Positions 55,907 to 64,000 of a stretch of DNA of 64,000 nucleotides are shown here, one piece after another. The notes below the pieces were generated by a model. The model made no database searches and had not been told where the DNA came from. It worked only from the letters and a program-made list of their open reading frames with translations. This stretch comes from Bacteroidetes bacterium UBA7662 (GTDB lineage Bacteria > Bacteroidota > Bacteroidia > UBA7662): positions 337,064 to 401,063 of the forward strand of contig DLHS01000005.1 in assembly GCA_002483345.1 (NCBI GenBank), read 5' to 3'. The position numbers were made by a program, and so were the translations under genes. Within the stretch, counting starts at the first letter, position 1; the number at the start of each line of letters is the position of its first letter.

Positions 55907-58381
55907 TTATTTCTGTTCAGGGAGATAGGTCACCGGATCGACCGCAGAAGTGCTTTTTTCTTTCAGCAGGGCCAGGTCCAGCACTTCATCCATACGCTCT
56001 ACATAATGAAATTTCAGGTCACTGATGTACGCTGCCTTGATTTCATCAATGTCTTTTTTGTTGGCTTTGCAGAGGATGATGTCGCTGATCCCTGCCCGTT
56101 TGGCAGCCAGGATTTTCTCCTTGATGCCGCCTACAGGAAGCACTTTACCACGAAGGGTGATTTCTCCTGTCATGGCCAGTTTTTTACGCACCTTGCGGCC
56201 GGTAAGCGCCGACACAATACTCGTCAGCATAGTGATACCCGCCGACGGGCCGTCTTTGGGGGTAGCTCCTTCGGGGACATGTATATACAAATCCGTATGG
56301 TCGAAAATTCGATGATCCAGACCAATTTTTTCGGCATGGGTGCGCACATACGCCAGGGCAATGCTGGCAGATTCTTTCATCACATCACCCAGGTTTCCCG
56401 TAATCTGCAGCTTTCCTTTGCCTCGGCTTATGCCGGTTTCTATATAGAGGATGTCCCCACCTACTGAAGTCCAGGCGAGTCCTGTAACCACGCCGGCTAC
56501 TTCGTTACCTTCATACAGATCGGCATCGAAATAACGCGCACCCAGGATTTTGCGGAGGTCTTCATCCTCAGCAGTAATATTATAAGGCTCATCGAGGGCT
56601 TTGAGTTTGGCAAAACCACGGATCAGGGCTGCAATTTTTTTATCAAGACTTCTGACACCAGATTCACGGGTGTATCCCTCAATGATGCTCCGGATTATTT
56701 TAGGGGAAACAACCACATCTTTTTTGGTCAGCCCATGTTCTTCAAGCTGTTTGGGGATGAGGTATTTTCTGGCTATTTCCAGTTTTTCTTCCAGTGTATA
56801 GCCATTGATTTCTATTACCTCCATCCGGTCCAGCAAAGCAGGCTGAATGGGCTGCAGATTGTTCGCGGTAGCAATAAAAAGCACCTTACTGAGGTCATAA
56901 TCAAGTTCAAGATAATGATCGAAGAAAGTTTTGTTTTGCTCGGGATCCAGGACTTCCAGCAGCGCTGAACTTACATCACCGCGGTAATCACTGCCTACTT
57001 TGTCAATCTCATCGAGCACCATCACTGGATTGCTTGAGCCTGCTTTTTTGATGCTTTGAATGATGCGGCCGGGCATCGCACCGATGTAGGTTTTACGGTG
57101 TCCGCGTATGGTAGCCTCATCATGGACTCCTCCGAGACTCATGCGAACATATTCCCTGCCTACCGCCCTGGCAATACTTCTCCCCAAAGAGGTTTTACCT
57201 ACTCCGGGAGGCCCTACCAGCAAAAGGATAGGAGCTTTCATATTAGCCTTGAGTTTCAGCACAGCCAGATACTCCAGGATACGGTCTTTGACTTTTTCCA
57301 GACCATAATGATCCTGATCCAGGATTTTTTTGGCACGTTTGAGATCAAAACGATCGGTCGTAAAACTATCCCAGGGGAGTTCAAGCATGAGCTCCACATA
57401 GTTCAGCACCACACTGTAATCCGCCGCAGCGGGGTTCATGCGCTGGAGTTTGTCAAGCTCCTTGTTAAAATGTGTTTGTACCTCCTTGTTCCATTTTTTC
57501 TTCCGGCCGCGTTCCCGCAGACTTTGAACTTCGAGATCTGGTGTAAGTCCTCCCAGCTCTTCCTGGATGGTTTTAAGCTGCTGATGCAGATAATACTCCC
57601 GCTGCTGTTTGTCCATGTCGGTTCGCACCTTGCTCTGTATCTGATTTTTCAGCTCAAGCAACTGGTACTCCCGGTTCATCAATACCAGCACTTCGTTGGC
57701 ACGGACTTTCAGGTTCTCAATTTCCAGCAGCCGTTGTTTTTCGGCTACTTCCACATTCAGATTGCTGGCAATAAAATTTACAAGAAAGGCAGGTGTTTCA
57801 ATGTTTCGCAGGGCAACCGCCGCTTCACTGGGAATATTCGGAGAAAGCTCAATAATCTGTTTGGCCAGATCGTTCATGGAACCAATGAGTGCCTGGAATT
57901 CCTTGTCGTTTTTCCGGGGCTTCTGGTCTTTGAAAGCCGATACATTGGCCCGGATATAAGGCTCCTGCTGCGTAAGGCTGTCAATCCGCATTCGTTGGCG
58001 ACCCTGTATGATGACAGTTGTATTCCCATCGGGCATACGCAACATTTTGAGGATGCGTGCCACGGTGCCAATCTCATGCAGGTCTTTGAACTGGGGATCT
58101 TCAATCGAAACATCTTTCTGCGAAACTACCCCGATGATTTTATCAGCGCTGTTGGCTTCACGGATGAGTTTGATGGATTTATCCCTGCCAACCGTGATAG
58201 GAATCACCACGCCGGGAAAAAGAACTGTGTTTCTAAGCGGAAGAATTGGCAGATTGTCAGGCAGTTTTTCCGATGATTCGTCGTGGTCTTCTTCGTTGAC
58301 AGTCATGATAGGAATGTAATCCGGATCATCTTCTGCGCCCTGTAATCCAAAAAAAGTGCTGTTATCGTACGTTATGCTCAT
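55907..58381 (-). CDS. lon: ATP-dependent protease Lon (endopeptidase La)
   Basis: An 824-residue cytosolic AAA+ protease. The LON substrate-binding domain (LPILPLRNTVLFPGVVIPITVGR), coiled-coil, AAA+ module (Walker A GPPGVGKTSLGRSIARA, Walker B VMVLDEIDKVGSD) and protease domain (active Ser in PKDGPSAGITMLTS, Lys in GGIKEKILAAKRAGI) are all complete. The ATG at 58381 (MSITYDNSTFF) is preferred over an upstream in-frame ATG whose extension (MRKREECDSCCSN) is not Lon-like and overlaps the hairpin before clpB. It follows clpB on the same strand. Confidence 0.97.
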   Translation of the reverse strand: MSITYDNSTFFGLQGAEDDPDYIPIMTVNEEDHDESSEKLPDNLPILPLRNTVLFPGVVIPITVGRDKSIKLIREANSADKIIGVVSQKDVSIEDPQFKDLHEIGTVARILKMLRMPDGNTTVIIQGRQRMRIDSLTQQEPYIRANVSAFKDQKPRKNDKEFQALIGSMNDLAKQIIELSPNIPSEAAVALRNIETPAFLVNFIASNLNVEVAEKQRLLEIENLKVRANEVLVLMNREYQLLELKNQIQSKVRTDMDKQQREYYLHQQLKTIQEELGGLTPDLEVQSLRERGRKKKWNKEVQTHFNKELDKLQRMNPAAADYSVVLNYVELMLELPWDSFTTDRFDLKRAKKILDQDHYGLEKVKDRILEYLAVLKLKANMKAPILLLVGPPGVGKTSLGRSIARAVGREYVRMSLGGVHDEATIRGHRKTYIGAMPGRIIQSIKKAGSSNPVMVLDEIDKVGSDYRGDVSSALLEVLDPEQNKTFFDHYLELDYDLSKVLFIATANNLQPIQPALLDRMEVIEINGYTLEEKLEIARKYLIPKQLEEHGLTKKDVVVSPKIIRSIIEGYTRESGVRSLDKKIAALIRGFAKLKALDEPYNITAEDEDLRKILGARYFDADLYEGNEVAGVVTGLAWTSVGGDILYIETGISRGKGKLQITGNLGDVMKESASIALAYVRTHAEKIGLDHRIFDHTDLYIHVPEGATPKDGPSAGITMLTSIVSALTGRKVRKKLAMTGEITLRGKVLPVGGIKEKILAAKRAGISDIILCKANKKDIDEIKAAYISDLKFHYVERMDEVLDLALLKEKSTSAVDPVTYLPEQK

Positions 58382-58460
58382 GAGTAGTAAAGGTAAACCG
58401 GGGTTGCCATTGTGGCAGTTTCCGTGGTGGCGGAGTATAAGGCAAGAACGATGCCAGCGG

Positions 58461-58528
58461 GAGTTGAGGGAGTGTGACAGTGTAGTGTTGCTGCAACAAC
58501 TGTCACACTCCTCACGCTTTCTCAACTC
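58461..58528. repeat. Long inverted repeat between clpB and lon
   Basis: GAGTTGAG (58461-58468) pairs with CTCAACTC (58521-58528), and GAGTGTGACAG (58470-58480) pairs with CTGTCACACTC (58500-58510). The loop contains the dyad GTTGC-T-GCAAC (58487-58497). It includes the stop codon of clpB. There is no T-run, so it is not a standard terminator; it may affect mRNA processing between the two chaperone/protease genes. Confidence 0.7.
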
Positions 58529-61136
58529 ACACCGTTATCGTCTCATTCCTGAAAACCAACCCAACTTCATCGAAGTAGTCTATCAGAATGGCAGCATCTT
58601 TCTTGACGGTTCCAGCCAGAATTTCCTTCGAAAGTTTGTTGAGGATTTCCTTTTGCATAGCGCGTTTCAGCGGACGGGCACCGAAGAGCGGATCGAAACC
58701 TGCATCGGCCAGGTGGTCAATAGCAGCCTCTGTGGCAGCGATGAGGATGCCTTTCTGTTCGAGCAACTGACGCAGCCCTTCCATCTGAATGGCGACTATG
58801 CCCCGTATGTCGGCTTTACTGAGCGGATTGAACATTACAATTTCATCGATTCGGTTCAGGAACTCCGGACGGATGGTTTTTTTAAGCAATTCAAAAACTT
58901 CCACCTTGGTTTTTTCGATAATGTCTTCCCGGTTTTGGTTGTTCATCTCCTCAAAATTGCCCTGGATAATGGGGGCACCCAGGTTGGAGGTCATGATGAT
59001 GATGGTGTTTTTGAAATTGACCGTCCTGCCTTTGTTGTCGGTCAACCGGCCATCGTCGAGTACCTGCAGCAGTATATTGAATACATCCGGATGGGCTTTT
59101 TCTATTTCGTCCAGCAACAGCACGCTGTAAGGTTTACGGCGTACGGCCTCTGTGAGCTGCCCGCCTTCCTCGTAACCAACATAACCGGGAGGAGCCCCTA
59201 TCAGGCGCGATACACTGTGTCGTTCCTGATATTCACTCATGTCAATACGTACCAGTGCATTGTCGTCGTTGAAAAGGAAACCGGCAAGTGCCTTGGCCAA
59301 TTCTGTTTTACCTACCCCGGTGGTGCCCAAAAAGATAAAGCTGCCGATAGGGCGTTTTTCATCCTGTAAACCCGCCCGACTGCGGCGAACGGCATCAGAA
59401 ATAGCCGCAATAGCTTCTTCCTGACCCACTACCCGTTTGTGTAATTCGTCTTCGAGTCTCAAAAGTTTCTGTCGCTCACTTTCGAGCATACGGGTAACGG
59501 GAATACCGGTCCATTTGGCCACCACTTCGGCAATATCCTCACTGGTAACTTCTTCTTTGAGCATTTTGTGGTCGCTTTGCGTCTCCGCCAGTAGTTTTTG
59601 GTCGGCCAGCAACTGCGTTTCGGTTTCTTTCATCCGGCCGTAGCGTATCTCTGCCACCTTCCCGAAATCTGCTGCCCTTTCAGCCTGTTCTGCCTCAAGT
59701 TTAAGCTGCTCCAGCATCTCTTTTCCAGCCTGGATTTTTTCGACTATGTCTTTTTCAGCACGCCAGCGTGCCCGCAGCGCATCCGCCTCTTCCCGGAGAT
59801 TGGCCAGGTCAAGGTTCAGTACCTTTACCTTGTCCTCATCTTTTTCCCGTTTCATGGCTTCCCGTTCGATTTCCAGCTGCATGATGCGGCGCTGAAGTTC
59901 GTCAAGTTCTTCGGGCACCGAATCTATCTCAATGCGTAAGCGGGAGGCAGCTTCGTCGATGAGGTCGATGGCTTTGTCGGGCAGGAAGCGGTCGCTGATG
60001 TAGCGCTGGCTCAGCTCTACGGCAGCGATGATGGCCTCGTCGCGTATCTGTACTTTGTGGTGGGTTTCGTAGCGCTCTTTCAGGCCGCGTAAAATGCTGA
60101 TGGCATCCGCGGTATCTGGCTCATCTACTACAACTTTCTGGAAGCGGCGTTCCAGGGCCTTGTCTTTCTCCAGGTATTTCTGGTATTCATTGAGGGTAGT
60201 GGCGCCGATGGCACGCAGTTCACCCCTCGCCAGAGCAGGTTTGAGGATATTGGCGGCATCCATGGCTCCTTCGCCGCCACCGGCACCTACGAGGGTGTGG
60301 ATCTCGTCGATGAACAGGATAATCTGGCCGTCACTACCGGTAACTTCTTTGATAACAGCTTTCAGTCTTTCCTCAAATTCTCCCTTGTATTTGGCTCCGG
60401 CTATCAATGCTCCCATATCGAGGGAGAAAACTACTTTGTCTTTCAGGTTTTCCGGTACATCTCCTTTTACAATCCGGAAGGCGATGCCTTCTGCAATGGC
60501 GGTTTTACCGACACCGGGTTCTCCGATAAGGATGGGGTTGTTTTTGGTCCGGCGGCTCAGTATCTGAATTACACGGCGGATTTCGTCGTCACGGCCAATC
60601 ACCGGATCAAGTTTGCCATTAGCGGCCAGCTCATTCAGGTTTTTGGCGTATTTGTCCAGACTATTGTAGCTGTTTTCAGCATGGGGATCGGTAACCCGCT
60701 CGCCCTTGCGTAATTCTGTGACAGCACTGCGCAGCCCGGCTTCGGTGAGGCCGGCATCTTTCAGCAAACGGGCTGTCTGATCGTTGCCATTCAGCAGGGC
60801 CAGCAGCAGGTGCTCCAAAGTGACATACTCATCTTTAAACGATTTCATCACAGTCTTGGCTTGTACCAGTACCTGGTTGAGGGGATTGGTTAAATACGGC
60901 TGACCCCCGCCACTCACCTTAGGCAGGCTTTTAATGACAGCTTCGTTGGTATCACGCAGCCTTTGTGTATTGAGTCCTGTTTTGCCCAGCAGATACTGAC
61001 TCAGGGAAGGATCGGCATTCAGCACAGCCTGCAGCAGATGCGGGGTGTCGACCCCTTGCTGCTCATGCTCCAGCGCCAGATTAACCGCTCCCTGAACGGC
61101 CTCCTGAGCTTTGACGGTGAATTGTTCGAATTGCAT
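58527..61136 (-). CDS. clpB: ATP-dependent disaggregase ClpB
   Basis: An 869-residue hexameric AAA+ disaggregase working with the DnaK system. The N-terminal Clp-N repeat domain (FTVKAQEAVQGAVNLALEHEQQGVDTPHLL), NBD1 with Walker A GEPGVGKTAIAEG, a ClpB-type coiled-coil middle domain (LDELQRRIMQLEIEREAMKREKDEDKVK), and NBD2 with Walker A GTTGVGKTELAKALA are present. The C-terminal D2-small domain ends AILIDYFDEVGLVFRNETITV. Predicted start at 61136 gives the standard MQFEQFTVKAQE. Confidence 0.97.
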   Translation of the reverse strand: MQFEQFTVKAQEAVQGAVNLALEHEQQGVDTPHLLQAVLNADPSLSQYLLGKTGLNTQRLRDTNEAVIKSLPKVSGGGQPYLTNPLNQVLVQAKTVMKSFKDEYVTLEHLLLALLNGNDQTARLLKDAGLTEAGLRSAVTELRKGERVTDPHAENSYNSLDKYAKNLNELAANGKLDPVIGRDDEIRRVIQILSRRTKNNPILIGEPGVGKTAIAEGIAFRIVKGDVPENLKDKVVFSLDMGALIAGAKYKGEFEERLKAVIKEVTGSDGQIILFIDEIHTLVGAGGGEGAMDAANILKPALARGELRAIGATTLNEYQKYLEKDKALERRFQKVVVDEPDTADAISILRGLKERYETHHKVQIRDEAIIAAVELSQRYISDRFLPDKAIDLIDEAASRLRIEIDSVPEELDELQRRIMQLEIEREAMKREKDEDKVKVLNLDLANLREEADALRARWRAEKDIVEKIQAGKEMLEQLKLEAEQAERAADFGKVAEIRYGRMKETETQLLADQKLLAETQSDHKMLKEEVTSEDIAEVVAKWTGIPVTRMLESERQKLLRLEDELHKRVVGQEEAIAAISDAVRRSRAGLQDEKRPIGSFIFLGTTGVGKTELAKALAGFLFNDDNALVRIDMSEYQERHSVSRLIGAPPGYVGYEEGGQLTEAVRRKPYSVLLLDEIEKAHPDVFNILLQVLDDGRLTDNKGRTVNFKNTIIIMTSNLGAPIIQGNFEEMNNQNREDIIEKTKVEVFELLKKTIRPEFLNRIDEIVMFNPLSKADIRGIVAIQMEGLRQLLEQKGILIAATEAAIDHLADAGFDPLFGARPLKRAMQKEILNKLSKEILAGTVKKDAAILIDYFDEVGLVFRNETITV

Positions 61137-61290
61137 AATTTCTCTTTTGAAGTGATCGTGTCAAAGGGCGCTCCAAAGTATAAAAACTGACTTTTTGGCT
61201 TGAAAATAAAGAAAATGAGGTAATTATGACAGTCGTTGTTTTGTGTTTTGTCAGTTATTGCTGAAATTGAAAATAACTTACGCCTGCTGT

Positions 61291-62796
61291 ATGAAACATT
61301 TCCTGGTGTTTTTGATTTTGGTACTTCTGTCTCCTGCCCGTCTGTTTGCCCAGCCTGCACTGGATTCCTGGCTGCGCGTTACCCCGAGTACCCAGGAGCG
61401 GGAGATTTTTAAGGCTATGGAGGAACAGGATTCAGGTAACCTGCTTTTCCTGATGTTCAGTTACCTGAACCATGCTCCCTTTACAAAAAAGTCAGTTCTT
61501 TTTCAGCGATCTCCTGCGGGAGTTTTGCTCGACTCTGTCTCATTTCCGAATGTAGCCTTATCCCATCTGCTAATCAATGCAAACTATATCTATCTCTTTG
61601 GAAATTATGGCAATGTGCAGCATGGTGGCGTATGTGTTGTCTTGCTGGATCATGATCTGAATGTTTTGCGGACAGATAATCTTGGCATGCTGTCAGTGCC
61701 CATGGAATTCAGGCAGGCACATTTTTATGAGGAGAGACTGGGCGTATTGATCCAGCATGATTCATCAGGGGCGGGTATGTTTTATGCCATGACACAGGAT
61801 CTGAATGTTGAAAAACAATTCAACATTCATCCATCACTTGGCTGGGGAACCATCAAGGACTTTTTATACCAACCGCTTAGTCACCGCTTTGTTCTGGCAG
61901 GAGATTCGATTGTGGTAACAGAAGAATTACTGCAAAAGCGGGTAAGACTGATTCAGGTAGACACCAACTTTCAGGAAGTGGCAGTTCGTCTGGCAAATTT
62001 TTTCCCGATGGATTATCTGGCACTGCAACGTTCCGCAGAATCCATCTCTGCTTATCCCACCTTACTGGAAAAGCTGGACGATACCAGTTTTTTTCTGATA
62101 GCCCATGCCCATGTACATCCCAATATTTTTGACATCAATGTAGGTAACCGTCAAATAAGCATCTCCAGATGGGATGCAGACCTGAATCCACTCCTGCACG
62201 AAATCCATGGAGGGTATGATACTGTGGAAACCCTCGGGGAGTCTTCGGTGTCTGTCTCCCTTCACAGACAACTACTGGTGGGTATGATCAGTCAGAAAAG
62301 GATTGCCAGTGGTTGGCTTAACGACAGCTGTCGTATCAGGATAAATAGTTTTGATCACACCGGTACAAAAGTTCATGAGCGTTATATAGCTATTCCGGGA
62401 CATCGCCTGAGAATCTGGCAGTTGAAAAGTTTGCATGACGGGAGCATAGGGATAGTAGGTTATTATTACAACTTCAACGCAGGGAAAACGCACGCCGCTC
62501 AGGATGCCATTTTTATACGCATTGATTCTTTGGGACATGTTTTCAATACTCATGTATCTTCTTTACAAAAGCAGGGTATACGGCTTTATCCGAATCCATC
62601 AGCGGGTATATACAGAATCAGTGATGCTGATTTAGTCAGATCAATTGGCCTGACGGATTTAAGCGGACGTTCTCTGAAGTTTGGGTTGGAGGGTGATCAG
62701 CTCGATTTATCCTTGCATCCCACAGGTTTGTATTTTGCAACCATTCATTTGAAGGATGGTTCCCGACAGTGTGTAAAGTTGATTAAGGAGCCATAG
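61291..62796 (+). CDS. Secreted protein with T9SS type A C-terminal sorting domain
   Basis: A 501-residue exported protein. The ATG at 61291 precedes a clear signal peptide (MKHFLVFLILVLLSPARLFAQ). The body has repeated beta-strand modules of kelch/propeller appearance (ANYIYLFGNYGNVQHGGVCVVLLD, SIGIVGYYYNFNAGK); no catalytic motif is evident. The C-terminal ~75 residues (IRLYPNPSAGIYRISDADLVRSIGLTDLSGRSL...GLYFATIHLKDGSRQCVKLIKEP) are a Por-secretion tail. It is divergent from clpB and convergent with phhA. Confidence 0.82.
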   Translation: MKHFLVFLILVLLSPARLFAQPALDSWLRVTPSTQEREIFKAMEEQDSGNLLFLMFSYLNHAPFTKKSVLFQRSPAGVLLDSVSFPNVALSHLLINANYIYLFGNYGNVQHGGVCVVLLDHDLNVLRTDNLGMLSVPMEFRQAHFYEERLGVLIQHDSSGAGMFYAMTQDLNVEKQFNIHPSLGWGTIKDFLYQPLSHRFVLAGDSIVVTEELLQKRVRLIQVDTNFQEVAVRLANFFPMDYLALQRSAESISAYPTLLEKLDDTSFFLIAHAHVHPNIFDINVGNRQISISRWDADLNPLLHEIHGGYDTVETLGESSVSVSLHRQLLVGMISQKRIASGWLNDSCRIRINSFDHTGTKVHERYIAIPGHRLRIWQLKSLHDGSIGIVGYYYNFNAGKTHAAQDAIFIRIDSLGHVFNTHVSSLQKQGIRLYPNPSAGIYRISDADLVRSIGLTDLSGRSLKFGLEGDQLDLSLHPTGLYFATIHLKDGSRQCVKLIKEP

Positions 62797-62922
62797 AGCA
62801 GGCTTCTTGTAGATTTTGAGATACAGGAAGACATTTCCGGGTGCCTGGGTACTTCTGAAACACGGAGATTATAGCACTCGGAAGATCATCTGATGGTCTT
62901 CGAGGGGATCATGCACTTTTTG

Positions 62923-63657
62923 TCATAAGCAGGCTGAAGGGAGTTGGTTTTTGACAGTTAGTCGGGTCTCAATCTCATAAACAGATGTATAGAGCTCCTC
63001 AAAAGACTCAATGAAGAAGTACTTTTCCTGAAAGTTGTCTTTGCGGTAATCCTGTTCATAGAGGGCTGCCACCTCATAGGGATGTCGGTTCGGACCGGTG
63101 CCAAGGCTGAAAGTGCTTTCTCCGGGAGAGGAGAGGAGTCCGGCACCATAAATTTTCAGTTGGTTGTTTTCCCGGATCAGACCAAACTCAACGGTAAACC
63201 AGTATATCCGTGAGAGCAGGGCAATGGCTTCCGGGTTGCGGAGGTGTTTCAGTCCCACAAAGGCCAGCGATTGCAGAAAGCCTGTAAACTGCCGGTTGGT
63301 TAGCAGGGGGATATGTCCGAATACATCGTGGAACATATCCGGCTCTTCGAGGTAATCGAGTTGTTTTAAACTACGCAACCAGGTGGTGGCCGGAAATTTC
63401 CGGCAGGCGAGCATTTCAAAAAACACATCATCAGCTACAATACCCGGCACGACCATAATTTCCCAGCCGGTGAGTTTGCGCAACAGGATATTGGTCTGCT
63501 CAAATTCCGGAATTTTGCTGCCGCTGAAACGAATGCGTTCCAGGCCTTCGAAGAAGGTATTGCTGGCCTTGTCCTGCAGATTGGCTATCTGACGATCGAA
63601 AAGCATTTGCCAAACCTGCCGGTCTTCGGCGGTGTACTGGCTGTAAAGTTGTTTCAT
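62923..63657 (-). CDS. phhA: Phenylalanine 4-monooxygenase (aromatic amino acid hydroxylase)
   Basis: A 244-residue catalytic-core-only enzyme that makes tyrosine from phenylalanine using O2 and a pterin, with non-heme iron. The iron ligands are His110 and His115 in DMFHDVFGHIPLL and Glu157 in YWFTVEFGLI. Also conserved: GLKHLRNPEAIALLSRIYWF and KIYGAGLLSSPGES. The short form lacks the eukaryotic regulatory domain. It is preceded by a small ORF rich in Tyr codons and a terminator, consistent with feedback control by tyrosine. Confidence 0.95.
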   Translation of the reverse strand: MKQLYSQYTAEDRQVWQMLFDRQIANLQDKASNTFFEGLERIRFSGSKIPEFEQTNILLRKLTGWEIMVVPGIVADDVFFEMLACRKFPATTWLRSLKQLDYLEEPDMFHDVFGHIPLLTNRQFTGFLQSLAFVGLKHLRNPEAIALLSRIYWFTVEFGLIRENNQLKIYGAGLLSSPGESTFSLGTGPNRHPYEVAALYEQDYRKDNFQEKYFFIESFEELYTSVYEIETRLTVKNQLPSACL

Positions 63658-63719
63658 TTTATGGTTGTTAAAGGTGAATCGGTTTTAACAACCCGTTTCC
63701 GGACAATGGCCGGGGCAAT

Positions 63720-63752
63720 AAAAAACCCGGCTCCTTATCATGGAACCGGGTT
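63720..63752 (-). terminator. Rho-independent terminator in the phhA leader (attenuator)
   Basis: On the minus strand AACCCGGTTCC (63752-63742), loop ATGATAA, GGAGCCGGGTT (63734-63724), followed by TTTT, for a run of six T counting the last two stem bases. The stem has 11 pairs with one G-U. It lies 23 bases after the stop of the 26-codon leader ORF and about 66 bases before the phhA ATG. Confidence 0.85.
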
Positions 63753-63807
63753 GGATTTTTGTATTTGCTTACACTCAGCGCTTACATACCCCTGCTACTC
63801 CATGATA
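63736..63807 (-). promoter_or_regulatory. Predicted antiterminator pairing of the phhA attenuator
   Basis: The leader-ORF sequence TATCATGGA (codons Tyr17-His18-Gly19, 63807-63799) is exactly complementary to TCCATGATA (63744-63736), which is the 3' part of the terminator 5' arm and its loop; two further G-U pairs extend it. Forming it would prevent the terminator. The pairing region begins 12 bases past the last of four consecutive Tyr codons. A separate 8-base pairing TCAGCGCT/AGCGCTGA (63849-63842 with 63782-63775) could close the leader in another conformation. Confidence 0.6.
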
Positions 63808-63855
63808 CACGGAAGAAGGATAATAGTAATAAGCGTTGCGGAGCGCTGAAGTCAT
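63775..63855 (-). CDS. Tyrosine-codon leader peptide of phhA
   Basis: A 26-codon ORF (ATG at 63855, TGA at 63777-63775). Residues 9-12 are four consecutive Tyr codons (TAT TAC TAT TAT) and residue 17 is also Tyr; it starts MTSALRNA and ends GVCKR. This composition, its position just upstream of a terminator, and the biosynthetic product of the next gene (tyrosine) fit an attenuator leader peptide. It is too short to be found by ordinary gene calling and has no similarity-based support. Confidence 0.6.
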   Translation of the reverse strand: MTSALRNAYYYYPSSVYHGVAGVCKR

Positions 63856-63871
63856 GGTGTAATAATAGGGG

Positions 63872-63883
63872 ATATCCGGATAT
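63872..63883. promoter_or_regulatory. 12-base palindrome in the phhA leader promoter region
   Basis: ATATCCGGATAT (63872-63883) is a perfect palindrome 17 bases upstream of the leader ATG. On the minus strand TTG (63888-63886), 20 bases, then TATTATTA gives a weak promoter match, and the palindrome falls in the spacer. It is a candidate site for a second level of control by a DNA-binding regulator. The other positions of the 343-base gap downstream of 63657 contain only the leader, attenuator and tandem repeat. Confidence 0.3.
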
Positions 63884-63903
63884 TTTCCAACAGAGGCACA
63901 TGG

Positions 63904-63969
63904 GGTTAAACGGTTAAATGGGGTAAAACGGTAAAACGGTAAAACGGTAAAAGGGTAAAACGGTAAAAC
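63904..63969. repeat. Tandem octanucleotide repeat (GGTAAAAC)
   Basis: Six consecutive 8-base units from 63922 to 63969 (GGTAAAAC, with one GGTAAAAG), preceded by degenerate GGTTAAAC and GGTTAAAT (63904-63919) with a 2-base interruption. The same unit occurs near 40589-40615. It is a simple-sequence array of the slippage-prone type. Confidence 0.95.
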
Positions 63970-64000
63970 TTGTCTCTTCCTAAAAAAGGTTGACAGTTTA

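Noticed and set aside
1..64000. CRISPR arrays, tRNA and rRNA genes
   Set aside because: No spaced identical repeats of 24-48 bases and no cloverleaf signature (GTTCRANNC box with conserved arms) recognised by eye in the intergenic regions.

Overview
The window looks like a chromosomal segment of a Bacteroidota bacterium, probably of the Chitinophagales/Saprospirales type. The evidence is five secreted proteins with type IX secretion (T9SS) C-terminal sorting tails, a TonB-dependent receptor with a carboxypeptidase-regulatory-like domain, DUF6526, an HhH/beta-barrel protein pair, a CrtW-type carotenoid ketolase, promoter -7 boxes of the Bacteroidota type (TAnnTTTG), and start sites that mostly lack Shine-Dalgarno sequences. 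No tRNA, rRNA, CRISPR array, prophage or transposase was seen. Gene density is high, with many ATGA/TGATG overlaps.

Layout. 1-4.9 kb: a truncated methyltransferase gene, a secreted endonuclease/phosphatase-family protein, and a tight sixA-ppk1-ppx polyphosphate operon. 4.9-14.6 kb: T9SS cargo, a methyltransferase, an outer-membrane HhH/barrel pair, Hsp20, DUF6526, FabH and a lone Hpt protein. 15.0-21.0 kb: a complete SUF iron-sulfur operon (sufB-C-D-S-E-T, minus strand), interrupted between sufB and sufC by a 514-bp insert. The insert encodes a four-helix-bundle (23S rRNA intervening-sequence type) protein inside a perfect 32-bp inverted repeat. 21.3-25.8 kb: photolyase, an HxlR-DoxX-pirin stress module, DUF2147 and a DnaQ-like exonuclease. 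25.8-30.1 kb: pstS-C-A-B-phoU phosphate uptake. 30.2-46.7 kb: SDR, DUF302, YbiT-type ABC-F, DUF486, an AddB-like nuclease/UbiA-like/rRNA methyltransferase operon, a beta-propeller protein, DUF58, EamA, LptG, a T9SS esterase and a T9SS M43 protease. 46.8-55.6 kb: MtgA, a glutathione peroxidase-CrtW-TonB receptor operon, small lipoproteins, Dtd and RsgA. 55.9-61.1 kb: Lon and ClpB. 61.3-64 kb: T9SS cargo and phenylalanine 4-hydroxylase with an apparent attenuator leader.

Main discoveries. (1) Upstream of phenylalanine hydroxylase is a 26-codon leader ORF with four consecutive Tyr codons. It is followed by a rho-independent terminator whose 5' arm and loop can pair with the leader (9 Watson-Crick pairs plus 2 wobble pairs). 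This is a candidate tyrosine-sensing transcription attenuator. (2) The insert in the suf operon resembles a 23S rRNA intervening sequence placed in an mRNA; its inverted repeat even encodes the last residues and the stop codon of the protein. (3) The arms of that insert belong to a family of degenerate repeats with strict 7-base periodicity (consensus about RTTYCAR), seen at about eight intergenic loci, often as inverted pairs. One locus (24.4 kb) shares a 24-base identity with the suf insert but has no gene. Other 7- or 8-base tandem repeats (GTGGAGM x10, GGTAAAAC x6) occur as well. (4) rsgA carries its full OB domain only if it starts at ATT or CTG, immediately after a consensus -7 box.

Functionally the window links phosphate uptake (Pst/PhoU) with polyphosphate metabolism (Ppk1/Ppx/SixA), and contains several stress modules (Hsp20, ClpB, Lon, photolyase, glutathione peroxidase, pirin, SUF).
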